From Leptasterias polaris (Eukaryota; Echinodermata; Asteroidea; Forcipulatida; Asteriidae): a DNA stretch of 64,000 nucleotides. The notes beneath the pieces are model-generated. The model saw only the letters and a list, made by a program, of their open reading frames with translations. It was not told the DNA's origin and made no database searches. Below are positions 9,706-20,100 of this stretch, in pieces. Position 1 is the first letter of the stretch. Each line of letters starts with the position of its first letter. The translations under genes were made by a program, and so were the position numbers. The stretch is from NCBI GenBank assembly GCA_037783415.1, contig JAZGTN010000097.1:1674001-1738000 (forward strand), read 5' to 3'.

Positions 9706-11401
9706 ATGAGACCTGGCATGATGGAGACCATAGTTCGCCGAAAGGCTCGTTGGGGCTTCTAAGTTTGGCTTGACGTTTAGTTTTCAACTTCTTAACAAAA
9801 CGTTTTCTCGTCAGGTCGCAACCGGCGGTCAGTTGATTCAAAGGCTTGGCTATTGCAGAATAATTCTCCACAAATCTTCTGTAGTAGCCGGTAAACCCCA
9901 GAAAGGACTTCAGTTCTCTGGCATTGTTGGGGACCGGCCAAGATTTAACTGCATCTATCTTGCATGGGTCGGTGCTAACACCATCAGCAGAAATCACATG
10001 CCCAAGACATTTTACCGAAGACTGGAAGAACTTGCATTTCTCGGGACTAAGTTTTAACCCAAACTGACGGAGACGATCCAAAACCTGGAAAAGACGGGCT
10101 TCATGTTCTTCAACAGTGTTAGCGAATACAATTATATCATCTAAATAGACATATACACCATTATGAAGAAGATCACCCATGCACCTTTCCATGAGTCGTT
10201 GGAACGTGGCAGGTGCATTGGTAATGCCTTGAGGCATTCGATTGAACTCATAAAAACCCAAAGGACACCAGAAAGCAGTCTTATGTTTATCTTTCTCTGC
10301 CATCTCAATCTGATAGTATCCAGACTTTAAATCGAGGCAAGAAAACCATTTTGAACCATTCATGGCGTGGAGTGTATCTTCTATCCTTGGTATTGAGTAT
10401 TGATCCCTTATAGTGCGGCCATTCAGTTTGCGATAATCAATACATAGGCGAATGTCACCATTCTTCTTTCGAACCAAGACTATCGGTGATGCAAATTGGC
10501 TTGCTGATCCCTGGATAATCCCCTTTTCTTGAAGGTCTTGAAGATGTTGCTTAGCATCAGCAAAGTCAGCGGGAGGAATTCGCCTACAGTTCTCTCGAAA
10601 AGGGGTCTCATCTGAGAGGTTGATAGTGTGTTTGACTGTTGACGTACAACCGATATCTAAGTCACCTTGAGAGAAAACTTGGATCTTATCATGAAGTAAC
10701 TTCTTAATTCTATCTACACCTTCGATGGGAAGGGGGGAAGCTTTAAAATCAAAATCTAAGGAAACCAACGAAGGAGAAACTGTATTTAGGACGGCAGTCT
10801 GAGTACAGCTAGCTGTCTGGGCGGATTGTGAGAAAGAGTTGCACTTATAGGCTTTCGCCCAAGCACAATCGACGGAGAGATGGTTGATAAACTGTTTCCC
10901 AGCCTTCAACTGGCACACCCACAACATCTCCCTCACGACGCTAGTGTTTGTGCCCACGAGCAGGGGGACATCATCCTTTCCCTGACGGCTTGGACACACA
11001 AGGGCGAGGGTAGTAATTTCATGTTGCGTCCCTGCTGTGCTAGCAGGGAACATAAGACTAACTTCTATATAACCCTTGTATGGTACTATTTGGTCGGCTG
11101 CCCCTATCACCGCAAGGTGCGATAGGGGTTGGAGTTGGCGGTGCTTCAGGAAACTTTGGTAAAACTTCTCTGTCACGCAGGTAACCTGCGACCCGGTATC
11201 AAGGAGACAAATCGTGGAGTGCCCGTCGACGAAGACAGGGGTAGTAGCCTGGTCGCCGATGACACCCCTGGGGATACTTGGGACATCATCACATGAAGGA
11301 GACTCGTGATAACTGGTCGCAGTTGCCATTAGTTTCGCTGAACCCTTAGATGGTTTGGGGACGGCAGGAGGGCCCTTTACTGCTGTCCACTGTCGTTTCC
11401 C
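9581..11401 (-). CDS. pol: Pol, first part: aspartic protease and reverse transcriptase
   Basis: The frame is -1 relative to gag and is entered at the slippery site; the first ATG is at 11329. Numbering from that ATG, the protease has LLDTGS with catalytic D44 and a downstream VPLLVGTNT block (121-129). The RT spans about 235-450: RLCIDYRKL (294-302), FSCLDLKSGYYQ with D333, MPQGITNAPATFQ (365-377) and the catalytic VYLDDIIVF with D397/D398. The connection domain follows (KSFLGFTGYYRRF, 474-486). Homology runs to WSPSCQVSF (residue about 542, near 9,704); the remaining 40 residues to 9581 are read in the wrong frame. RNase H continues in the +1 frame, so RT and RNase H are separated by an indel or an assembly error. 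Confidence 0.93.
   Translation of the reverse strand, partial: GKRQWTAVKGPPAVPKPSKGSAKLMATATSYHESPSCDDVPSIPRGVIGDQATTPVFVDGHSTICLLDTGSQVTCVTEKFYQSFLKHRQLQPLSHLAVIGAADQIVPYKGYIEVSLMFPASTAGTQHEITTLALVCPSRQGKDDVPLLVGTNTSVVREMLWVCQLKAGKQFINHLSVDCAWAKAYKCNSFSQSAQTASCTQTAVLNTVSPSLVSLDFDFKASPLPIEGVDRIKKLLHDKIQVFSQGDLDIGCTSTVKHTINLSDETPFRENCRRIPPADFADAKQHLQDLQEKGIIQGSASQFASPIVLVRKKNGDIRLCIDYRKLNGRTIRDQYSIPRIEDTLHAMNGSKWFSCLDLKSGYYQIEMAEKDKHKTAFWCPLGFYEFNRMPQGITNAPATFQRLMERCMGDLLHNGVYVYLDDIIVFANTVEEHEARLFQVLDRLRQFGLKLSPEKCKFFQSSVKCLGHVISADGVSTDPCKIDAVKSWPVPNNARELKSFLGFTGYYRRFVENYSAIAKPLNQLTAGCDLTRKRFVKKLKTKRQAKLRSPNEPFGELWSPSCQVSFDHCAETNHCSGVGFCRLQPAILPSHRCKWDWVGSGSVPRR
9698..9709 (-). other. Frame disruption between RT and RNase H
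   Basis: The upstream frame is homologous up to VSFD and the downstream frame from TIVQKLTTAP; the switch falls within about 12 nt. The change is +1 (or -2) relative to the upstream frame. No slippery heptamer or run is present here (TCATTCGACCATTG). Gypsy elements do not normally recode at this position, so I read it as an indel mutation or consensus error that leaves this copy non-autonomous. Confidence 0.8.
11359..11401 (-). promoter_or_regulatory. Programmed -1 ribosomal frameshift signal between gag and pol
   Basis: The gag-frame heptamer G GGA AAC (11401-11395) obeys X XXY YYZ exactly. Slipping back one base gives GGG AAA and then CGA, the pol frame, which is open from 11413. The gag stop TAA is at 11379-11377. 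After a 6-nt spacer (11394-11389), arms 11388-11380 (GGACAGCAG) and 11367-11359 (CTGCCGTCC) can pair over 9 positions with one A/C mismatch. Loop bases GGCCCT could also pair with AGGGTT around 11341-11346 to form an H-type pseudoknot. SRV-1, PEG10 and PNMA3 are known to use GGGAAAC. Confidence 0.8.
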
Positions 11402-12453
11402 GAACTCTGAGGCTTATTTATAGCTAGACGGGCCATCATCTTTTGTTGTACAAGAGCCGGATTCTTGGGAGACTTGCACATGTCCATGCGGTGGCCATCC
11501 TCTCCACAATTATAGCAGAAGAAAGACCGGGTGTGGGTGTTCCTCTGCTTCCCAGGGTAAGAGTTGCCTCGCTGACCATTTGGTGGGGACTTGAAGAGTC
11601 CGTCCAATCTTCGGTGGAGGCGGTCGACGGCCTCTCTTAACTCTTCCACCTCCCTTCTGGAATTAGGGGCGGTCATCTTTGTCGGGGGTGTGAGTACTGT
11701 CTGCTCCAAGACGGAGACCTTCTTAGGCGGGGAGTGGTGTGCCGCCTTCCGGCCCATCTTCTCCTCCAGATGCGACTCCGCCACCCTCACCTCTCTCAAC
11801 AATTCTAGGACACTGGGCGGGTTCATCTTCTTAGCTTGGAGCTGCAGGGTATGAAGGAGAGGGTCATTGTAGAGGCAGCCTCGCTGAAATTGGCTGCACA
11901 GGAGTTTTGGACTGTCCTTCGGCTCAGCGCCGCCTTTCTCAACGACCCGGGTGAGTATCGTGTGGAGCCTTAACAAGTATTCGGACGCCTTCTCCCCATC
12001 CTTCTGATACTCGCACCGGAACACCGTCAGCAGTTCGTCTCCATCAGCCGTCGACCCGTATGCTTTGGAGAGGCAGTCCAGATATTCGCTTGCCGATGCA
12101 CCTTCTCCTACAGCCCAGACGATGTCTAAAGCCGGGGGAACCAGGGATTCTGTGACCCTGCTTCTTTTCTCACCGTCGGAGATGCTGTCATCCTTGATAA
12201 GCTGTCTCGCAAGACGTCTCCAATTTTCAAAATCTAGCTCACCAGCCGGAGTAGGGGTACGCCCTGAGAACAACCTCAGCCTACGATACGCTCTATTACT
12301 GAGATTGGTTTTGTCAATCACAACAGCCTTGGGTTTGTCAGCATCTTCAACTACAACATTGGGGACTGGAACTATGCCTAGGGACTCCTTTAAATCGTCT
12401 AACGATTTATCTTGCGCTTCCAAAAATTCCTTAAGGGCATCGGTAAATTCCAT
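11377..12453 (-). CDS. gag: Gag polyprotein, PNMA-like capsid with CCHC zinc knuckle
   Basis: A 358-residue ORF, the first after the 5' LTR. It starts at an ATG with A at -3 and G at +4. Residues about 58-235 form the capsid-like region. Blocks such as LRLFSGRTP, GELDFENW, EKRSRVTESL, PPALDIV, GEKASEYLLRLHTIL and VVEKGGAEP follow the order and wording I know from vertebrate PNMA and ZCCHC12 proteins. Residues about 245-287 are charged and heptad-rich (likely coiled coil). C313-x2-C316-x4-H321-x4-C326 is a retroviral zinc knuckle for RNA binding. The protein would package the element RNA in cytoplasmic particles. The last codons overlap pol in the -1 frame. The PNMA resemblance is from recognition, not a search. 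Confidence 0.93.
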   Translation of the reverse strand: MEFTDALKEFLEAQDKSLDDLKESLGIVPVPNVVVEDADKPKAVVIDKTNLSNRAYRRLRLFSGRTPTPAGELDFENWRRLARQLIKDDSISDGEKRSRVTESLVPPALDIVWAVGEGASASEYLDCLSKAYGSTADGDELLTVFRCEYQKDGEKASEYLLRLHTILTRVVEKGGAEPKDSPKLLCSQFQRGCLYNDPLLHTLQLQAKKMNPPSVLELLREVRVAESHLEEKMGRKAAHHSPPKKVSVLEQTVLTPPTKMTAPNSRREVEELREAVDRLHRRLDGLFKSPPNGQRGNSYPGKQRNTHTRSFFCYNCGEDGHRMDMCKSPKNPALVQQKMMARLAINKPQSSGNDSGQQ

Positions 12454-12769
12454 CGTGCTCGTGTTGATACAATTATAATTACAAAATATAAGGCGGTATT
12501 AACGCAATTCAACAGAATAACAACAAGTTATGTTGTTAACAGTTGTGGGAAAAAATACTTTGGTTAACTACAACAAGCAACAATATCAAAAGGTGTTAGC
12601 AAAATTATGGCATCAATAACAATGGTACAAAGTGAAAAGGAGAATCAAAATAAAAAGTGCTTCCATTAAAGGTTTTTAGAACTTCCCTCAAGACATCAAA
12701 AGTGTAAATTCGCACAAAAAAAGTAAACGGTATAAGAACAACGAGAGGGAAATATAATTGGATTGAGCA

Positions 12770-12789
12770 AGCTCCGGGTGGTGCCTCCA
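12770..12789 (-). other. Candidate primer-binding site
   Basis: Four to five nucleotides inside the 5' LTR the minus strand reads TTGGAGGCACCACCCGG. TGG at the edge is the expected complement of a tRNA CCA end. The implied tRNA 3' end is ...GGTGGTGCCTCCA. A discriminator U preceded by GGTGCC fits my memory of animal tRNA-Thr ends (...CGGTGCCT), so tRNA-Thr is the likely primer. The tRNA identity is inference. Confidence 0.6.
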
Positions 12790-13455
12790 ATTTTGTCACA
12801 GGTTTTTACCTCTATTAATTTAGAGCCTGCGATCGGTTCTATGTTGTGTAAGGGAAACTTGCTCGGTAAATAAACGCAACGGACAGCTATATATGTGGGT
12901 TGATTCTCCAACTGGAATCACCGTATTATTATTGGTTCATACGAATAATGCCAACAACAGTATGTAAATGATAAACAAGCAATTGAAATATAAAGAATTT
13001 GATAAATACAAGTCTAGGTTAAAATACAATAGCTTCAGTTAGAAGTTATTATCATCAAATGGAATACGATCTAACACTTGATAAAATATACAAAAATACA
13101 TCGGTGAAAATACATGGATATTGGTAAAGATCTTAGCTGGGTTTATCTGCACTTCTACGGCTGGGGATGGAAGGTACACGTCACTCAGATGGGCTCCAAG
13201 ATGACAACCTCAAGGTCCAGGAAAAGGCGATGAAAGGGGTTGAGAAGCGGGGCAAGGTGGAGAGATGAACCGGGTCATATCTACCAAAGCGGACCTGGGG
13301 GGCTAGTACATCTGTATCAACAGAGCACGTGAAAAAGGGATGCAATAGTTTAGGAACCACTTTTAGGGAAAAGTCGTCGCGTTCCAATCAAGTCAAGACA
13401 AAGTGTATAGCGGGACACTTTTTCTGACTTAGCATCTCAGGCCGTTCTCGCTTCT

Positions 13456-14336
13456 ATATCAATCAATTATGCAAAATACAACCAACCATAGAAAATTGAG
13501 TCTAACTAATTATAATAAACAAAATATCACTCGTTCAATGAAATTGGCGACTGGAACATGTTCTCTCAGGAACATAATAATCATGTGGAAACACTTGGGC
13601 TTCGAAAAGGAATATTGAATAAAACATATCAAGGATATCGCTCAACGTAGATCTTTGTGTGTATGTGTGCGGAACACATAGGTGGTCAACCGGTCAAAGA
13701 TCCCAATTGTTTATAAAGCCAAACAGCAAACAGTCGTATAATCTACTAGTTGAAAATAATGTGCATGACCATGCTATACTATAAACAGGTTATCTCAGGA
13801 CAAAATAAGTATAGCCAAGAATTATAGGCGCAGTACTTGTGTTTGAAAGTCTCGACAAAAGTATAGAATCATGGCTATCAATACACGGTTTAGTTTTGAT
13901 AACTTGGATTGAATCAGAGAATGCTTCAATTAAGTATTCCAATAACTAAATGGATTTCTATCAAGAATGAAACGCCTTGATAAACGACAATAATAGATAC
14001 GAGTGTATAATTGTTACAATCAATAAAATGCTATACAACTAAATCAAAGATATAAGCAACACAAAAATCTAACGGTAATTGGACGGAACTCCTAAAGCTT
14101 TTCCGTATACGTAGTGAGCAATAAGAAAGGTTACACAAAGATTATTTAGTGATCCTATACATCTCAAAAAACAGTTAACAGCATTGTTCAAACAATCTAT
14201 TTAGAAACTCATATTGGACTGTTCCATCCATCTTGAGTTTGTTTTCAACCACCTTGTTGAACAATCAATCAATCAATAATCAAATACAATTAAGGAATAA
14301 GTTTATACATAGAAAATAACATGAAAAGTAGCTTAC
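13456..14336 (-). other. Intron-like GT...AG segment within the 5' LTR
   Basis: This 881-bp segment starts GTAAGC after CAG and ends ATATAG before AAGCGAG on the minus strand. It is flanked by two copies of a 144-bp block (14337-14480 and 13312-13455). Removal would join the two copies directly. It may be a leader intron, or only a by-product of a tandem duplication inside an ancestral LTR whose edges happen to resemble splice sites. The 3' LTR has the same structure (5559-6439). Confidence 0.4.
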
Positions 14337-14504
14337 CTGTATCAACAGAGCACGTGAAAAAGGGATGCAATAGTTTAGGAACCACTTTTAGGGAAAAGTC
14401 GTCGCGTTCCAATCAAGTCAAGACAAAGTGTATAGCGGGACACTTTTTCTGACTTAGCATCTCAGGACGTTCTCGCTTCTGAGGAGCCAGGAGCGAAACA
14501 TGGG

Positions 14505-14513
14505 TTTAAAAAC
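14505..14513 (-). promoter_or_regulatory. TATA-like element in the 5' LTR
   Basis: On the minus strand the sequence reads GGGTTTTTAAACCC. This is the best TATA-like match in the LTR and sits about 30 nt upstream of the start of the 144-bp block that ends in a splice donor. That spacing suits transcription starting near 14,480, but the start site is inferred only. The same element occurs in the 3' LTR at 6608-6616. Confidence 0.35.
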
Positions 14514-14937
14514 CCGGCTGGTCACGCACTCGGACAGAAATAACTATTTGATTGGTCAAAGTCTTAAAACAATGATGTCCTAAATGAGCTTCAACCAATC
14601 ACAAAAAAGACTAGTGGACTACATTTTAAAATAACTTCGTGGTCAGCAAAGACGACCAAATTTGGGCAAACTATTTAAGACAAAGAAACTACTGAGCTTG
14701 CGAGAGGGGGAAATTCCGGACATGGCAATTAATGTGCTGTGGTCAGGAGAAACCGTGGGAACAGTAACTCTAGGACGTGGTTTAACGATCGTTTGTTTTA
14801 CGACTGATAAGGAGAAATCTTCAATTCTACCTCCATGCACTCACACATGTGGTGTTTGTCTAAATAATGAATCTTCGTCGGACTAGTCTAAAAGAGTTAT
14901 AATAATATTAATATGAAATTTGTAACAGAGTCCGACA

Positions 14938-16280
14938 TTTCTTATCCCTGATAAAAGTGGGGGGGGGGGGGGGGATGACTGAAATCATAAGTCACTTTAG
15001 AAGTGCATACAAATGTTTTGTGCCCAGTACCAATGGGCATAAAATCCCCTAACAATACCAACACTGCAGATAGTGCAAAATTACGGTCAGACATCGGACA
15101 TTGTTGTAATAATGGTGTGTTCATAATTATTTCCACAATCCGGTAAGGAAGTTGACAAACTGTTGTTGAAGAAAACACCGAAATGGCTTCTTCTGTTCTG
15201 AGGAAATGCCGCCCATTCCTTATGCCGCCCATTCCTTATGCCATACTAGGCCGAATGATTTGAAGTACTGTTTTAGTTCATCTTGCAAATTGTTCTCTAG
15301 TCAAAAAATACAAGCGTAACGATGAGAAACGATCCCCAAACATTGACACAAATTTTATTTCATCATAATAGGGGTCTGTGATTGGACATCTGTAAAAATA
15401 ATCTGTCCAATAAAGAAAGATTAATCATATTCAAATATCTGATTTCCACTCACACAGTTGTGGCTGGAATCCCAGCATTAGGATTAAGAAAAGAAAAACA
15501 AGCTGGCATTTACAGTGGAACAAGGGTCTATGTGAGCCTTGCGCAAAAGGTTGCACAACTTGTATGATGCAGTTTGCGCAAGTGTAATTCGTGTTTCATT
15601 GCAAGTGTGGCTAAGCATCTGCTCTCGCATAGCGAGCCTTGGACAAATAGGCAAACTTCAGTGTCGCAAACATTCAATTCTACATTTGTAACACAAGAAA
15701 ATTCACTTCAGTTTTGCATACAAACCAATTCATTTCTGTGTGCCCATCACCATTTACTCAGAAATCGCTAACATGGCTCATTTTTTAAATCAATGTTTTT
15801 CATTAAAAATTTCAACAAAATATAATGCAAAAGACATTATGTTAACATTGGAAAATTTCATTTTTGGCCACAACATTTACTTTGACCTCTTGAGTGAATG
15901 GTCGAATTATGCGGCCATTTTGGTACAAACCACTTGTGGCCACTCTGGTCTCTAAGGGGTTAACCACTTGGAGTCAGATGTCCTATTTAGATGCATTTTA
16001 TTTTTGACGACCTACTGCCAGGACATTTTTTAGTGCCCAAAATAACTTTGGATTTTCCTCATTTTTGCTTTTGCTGACATGCAGATGGCTGATGTTTTTA
16101 TCTACCCGAACTTTCCAGTGTGTAGGGTGCACAGGCAAGCACCTACTGTGATACGCTTCATTTTATTGTACAGAGAGCGACAACAATTCTGAAGAACGTG
16201 ACTTGTAAATTCTCTTACTGGGAGTTATTGTTTAATTCCGAGGCTCTGCAACACACAGTGAGTGCCTAATCAATTTTCTC
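14938..16280. other. Unassigned non-coding DNA
   Basis: Starts at the 5' edge of the gypsy element with a G16 run at 14959-14974. An 18-bp tandem pair (TGCCGCCCATTCCTTA type) lies at about 15208-15242. No coding signal recognised. Confidence 0.5.
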
Positions 16281-16289
16281 ACACAACTA

Positions 16290-16405
16290 ATTATGAGAAC
16301 ATTTGTTGTCTTTCCTCTGTCAAGTCAGGGTTTTATTGTGGCAAGGAAAACGATTTCTCAAGAAGCTCCAAAAAGTTCCATAAAATAATACCATGGGTGG
16401 GCATG
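16290..16405 (+). repeat. Interspersed repeat copy, family R1
   Basis: Second copy of the 2612-2755 repeat in the same orientation, lacking about 20 bp in the middle. The two copies are clearly diverged, so they are old. Confidence 0.7.
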
Positions 16406-16929
16406 AACAATCTTTTAAGTTAACAATGTGAGTTGGTTAAAGCAGAAAAATATGGCATTATACAACAGTGTAGGCGATGCAAAATTATACCATCAAAAAT
16501 GACGATATTTGAAAAATACAATGAAATAAGTACTTTGACTTTTCAAGAATAACTCTTGCGGGTTTTTAGTTGTTTTGTCACGTTTTATGACTATGTTTTA
16601 TAATATCAAATTTTATGATATGAAATGATAAGCTTATTTTTTATCTTGCGAGGCCAGAGAAATGTAATTGTTAGATTATTCAATCACTCCCAGGACAATG
16701 GACTATGCAAGTCTGGCACATGTTCCAGCATTTTGGTTAACCTTGGGTTTCCACTAAAATGCTTTAACATGATAAGGAAACAAATATGCGCACAAAAGTT
16801 TGAATTTGCTCGAGACTTACACAGTCCATTGGCATAACAATCCAACTTCATGAAAATTACAAATTGTTTTCATAAAAAGCTATGGATTTGATTTACTGGC
16901 CATGACCAGGAGCTAGGATTGACCACATC

Positions 16930-17132
16930 CTGAAAACTTTGTTTCGAGTATTTGTATTTTTTTAGGCTTTGTGTATTTTACATTTAGTTTTTACTGTCTT
17001 GTCTCTTGTGACTTTATTTGGCTTTTTACTGTTCTCTTACTTTTTCTCCTGTTTTTTCTTCTTCTGTGAAGCGCCTTGAGGCCCTCGCATAAGGCACTCT
17101 ATAAATATTGTGTTATTATTATTATTATTATT
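16930..17132 (+). repeat. LINE/SINE 3' tail with (TTA)n end
   Basis: Contains GAAGCGCCTTGAGG, then CACTCTATAAATATTG and a (TTA)n run to about 17132. The same GCGCCTTGAG...CTATA pattern ends the SINE at 38155-38577. Shared 3' tails are how SINEs borrow LINE machinery, so this may be either partner; only the tail is preserved. Confidence 0.55.
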
Positions 17133-20100
17133 AAAACAATAGGTACATGTCAAAACAGTCTTTCATTTACATTGTCTTAACTCACTGTTTACAAGTAATC
17201 ATTTCTTATCAACAAATGTCAATCTTATGAATTTGAACCCTGTTGAGAGGATCACTGTCAGCACATACATGTACTGACATTTTAAAACATATCCATTGTC
17301 TTGACCACATCCCACACACCTGTCAGCTCATCTGCCATGATATCAATCAGGATTGGGAACATAACGATCAATAATTCGCCCTACTGTATAGGATTTAATG
17401 TTTGCCAAACAAGGTCAACACATGCTGTGTTGTACATTCATATTTTCTGCTATAAAAACAAAATAAAAACAAAATAATTTGCATCCATAGGCCTACCGAA
17501 ATCTTTAACCTTTTACTTAAAAAGAATAATTATAGTAATAATTGTTTAAAATGTACAAAAAACCAAACTTGTTCTTAATAGTTTAACATTTTTTAAAAAT
17601 CAATTATCGGAACGGCATTTACAGTCCTGCGGAAGGGAAAAGGCTCCTGTAACAAACACTATCCAATCATGCCATTATAAAGAGCCAGTTTTGTCACAAT
17701 TTGAATTCAATTATGGGCACCTCTTTCTATCACCACAGTTGGCATTCCTGTCTTGCTGAGCCTTAATTATCCGAGCATGGAAGGAAGATGCGTCACGCCC
17801 CCATGCTAATTTTTTTCGGGGGGGTAGATTCATACATCCGCTCTAGAAAACATGAGTTGAAGGGTGAAAAACGCAGCGATGACTTAACAGGGATGTGGTC
17901 ACCAAAGCAGGTCAAGCTGAAGCATTAATGTGCCTTGGGCAGTGAGACATCGTACTATGATCAATCTCATTTCCAGAATGAAAGGGAAAGAGTGAAAGAA
18001 AGAAATAGAAAACAGAGCCCGACCATCAAGGGGGGGACGGGACTTGTGGGCAGATCAAAATAGGACATCAGCCATGCGCATACACACATCATTATGGATG
18101 GCCGGATATGCATGCAACATGAGTTCAAAGGCTAAGGTCTGTGAACAGCATGTAGTGCTTTATACATAGTGGATAATGTTGATGTCGGCTAGGATAACAC
18201 GACAGAACACAGGTCAATTTTTATCATGGAGTCGTCTGATTACAAGAACTTCATAAATTGAAAACTAACTAGCATTGAATGTCATGAAGCCACTGGTCTG
18301 TTTGGGGGCCATTTCGGGGATTCACTTTAGACAACAATCTAGGTCACATTCATCAAAGTTTATGACCTGAATCCAATTCACAGTCTTCTCGGAATCACTC
18401 TCAATCCATGATTCACAAAACAAAAATACTCAGACAATTATAGTAATTGGATGAAAATGGATACCTCGTAGTCAAGAAGAACACCGACAAATCAGGAAAT
18501 CTTCACAGGCAACATGCACTTTTTACTTTAATTAGTTTAACTCTCCGCAGTCCCTAAGATTCATGTGATGTCTAATTCAATCATAACTAATTCCATCATA
18601 CAGAAATTCCAAATCTACAACACTGTTTCATATCTACAACACTGTTTCATTAGAAATTGGTCCGCAACATGCACTATTTGTTTATTTACAGCTTGACACA
18701 ATATCAGCCATTTTTTTTTAGTAAAACATTTTGTGATGTTACGATTATTCTATCACACTGGGTCAAAATAGTAGTTCACATTTTTCGACAACATGAGCCA
18801 TGTCATTCATTCACAAGCATATACCGTGCATATCCGCCATTGTTTGTGTAGAAGGGTTCAAAGGTTGCATATTAATCTCTGTGAACACTTCTTGGGCCAT
18901 GGCCACGGTCGGCGCCATGATGAACTAACATCAAGCCGGGTAACATGAATGAGGTCACTGAGTGGGCGGAAACATCGCATAAAGACACATGAAATCTTGC
19001 CTTGACAGCAGTTCATGTATGTATCACTACCACTGAGGGTACATACAAGATTCCACGGAAATCAGCAGGAAATTTTGCCTATAACATGTTCATTGTAGTG
19101 ACATGAAACCCCCCGGGCGGCATTTTTAGTGAAGAAGATTGAAAAACGGAAACATTAAAACTTGCGGCTCTAGAACTTAAGGCAGCAAAAGCAAATAACA
19201 TTCTTGTTAATGTTGTCAAATTTACAGACAAATTAAAAATGTAATTGATTTGAAGGTTAAAACGAGAAGTGTGACTCAAGTCCTTCATTTTAAACAAAAA
19301 GGTTTGAGGTGAATTATTTCCTTCTTTAGAAAGTAATGAGATATCAGTCCATGTAAAGAAATACAAGAACTACAAACTACAAAGCACATTAGTCTACAAA
19401 GTGACATTACAACAATATTTTAACAAATCTGGGGCAGATTGCACAAAGAGGTAAAGATGGACGTTAAGTGCAAATCAATCTAAGGTGCTGAGCAAAGTTT
19501 GGTGTCACAATACAAATCACTACAGTAATACTGACAACTCATCTTAAGATGAATCTTGGTGATTTGTGAAATCGACCCCTGACCCTTCGTAATGTTGAAT
19601 TTGAACACTTGAGTACCCCTGATGATTCAGATGTGCATATCGGACTGGCCGAAGGTTAATTTTGATAAGCAAATATGACCAAAGCAAATAAAACACCACA
19701 AAGGAAGTTAATTCCTGCTACACATAAATTATACTTTTTTCCCAAAATCTTTTGTAAAATCCACTCACATTTTTTTGGAGCACTACTGCACTCTACTCAC
19801 ACTCATTCAAGCAACCATTGAAAGTTTCAGCTACTTTGCTTAGTGCCGGATATTAATTAATAAAGTACACTTTCTAGAGAGTTTATCAGAATTCAGGACA
19901 ATATGAAATTATTGTATGCTATTACTATTAGGATATAAATAATCAAGCTACTCCAGCTTCAAAAGAACTTCTTGTGACTGGAAGAACTTTTGAATTGTTT
20001 TAATAATAAATTTGTCATGAAAGTGTTAGGTTGTTTTCACAAGTGTTAAGATATAAAACATATATATTTTTTTTAAGCATGTGTGATTCTGTTTCCAAGG

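Larger units (their letters stand above)
4897..14937 (-). mobile_element. Ty3/gypsy-type LTR retrotransposon, nearly full length
   Basis: Two 2,144-bp direct repeats (4897-7040 and 12794-14937, constant offset 7,897) bracket a 5.75-kb internal region on the minus strand. Read on that strand the LTRs begin TGTCGG and end GTGACA. Order: 5' LTR, primer-binding site, gag, protease-RT, RNase H-integrase, purine-rich tract, 3' LTR. RNase H followed by integrase is the Ty3/gypsy (Metaviridae) order; Ty1/copia has integrase before RT. There is no third ORF, so env is absent. I compared the LTRs by eye and saw no difference, which implies a recent insertion. The flanks do not show a clean target duplication (left ...acttc, right tttct...; the nearest match is cttc/tttc). 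Pol carries one frame change near 9,700. All conserved catalytic residues are present. Confidence 0.96.
12794..14937 (-). repeat. 5' LTR of the gypsy element
   Basis: This copy lies upstream of gag on the minus strand, so it would drive transcription. It begins TGT and ends ACA. A TATA-like TTTTTAAAC lies at 14505-14513. About 30 nt downstream starts a 144-bp block (14337-14480) ending in CAG|GTAAGC, a good splice donor. A second copy of the block (13312-13455) is preceded by ATATAG, a possible acceptor. The 65- and 74-residue ORFs in the LTR match no known family and are probably chance. I saw no AATAAA in the sense orientation. At 2.1 kb it is long for a gypsy LTR. Confidence 0.95.
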
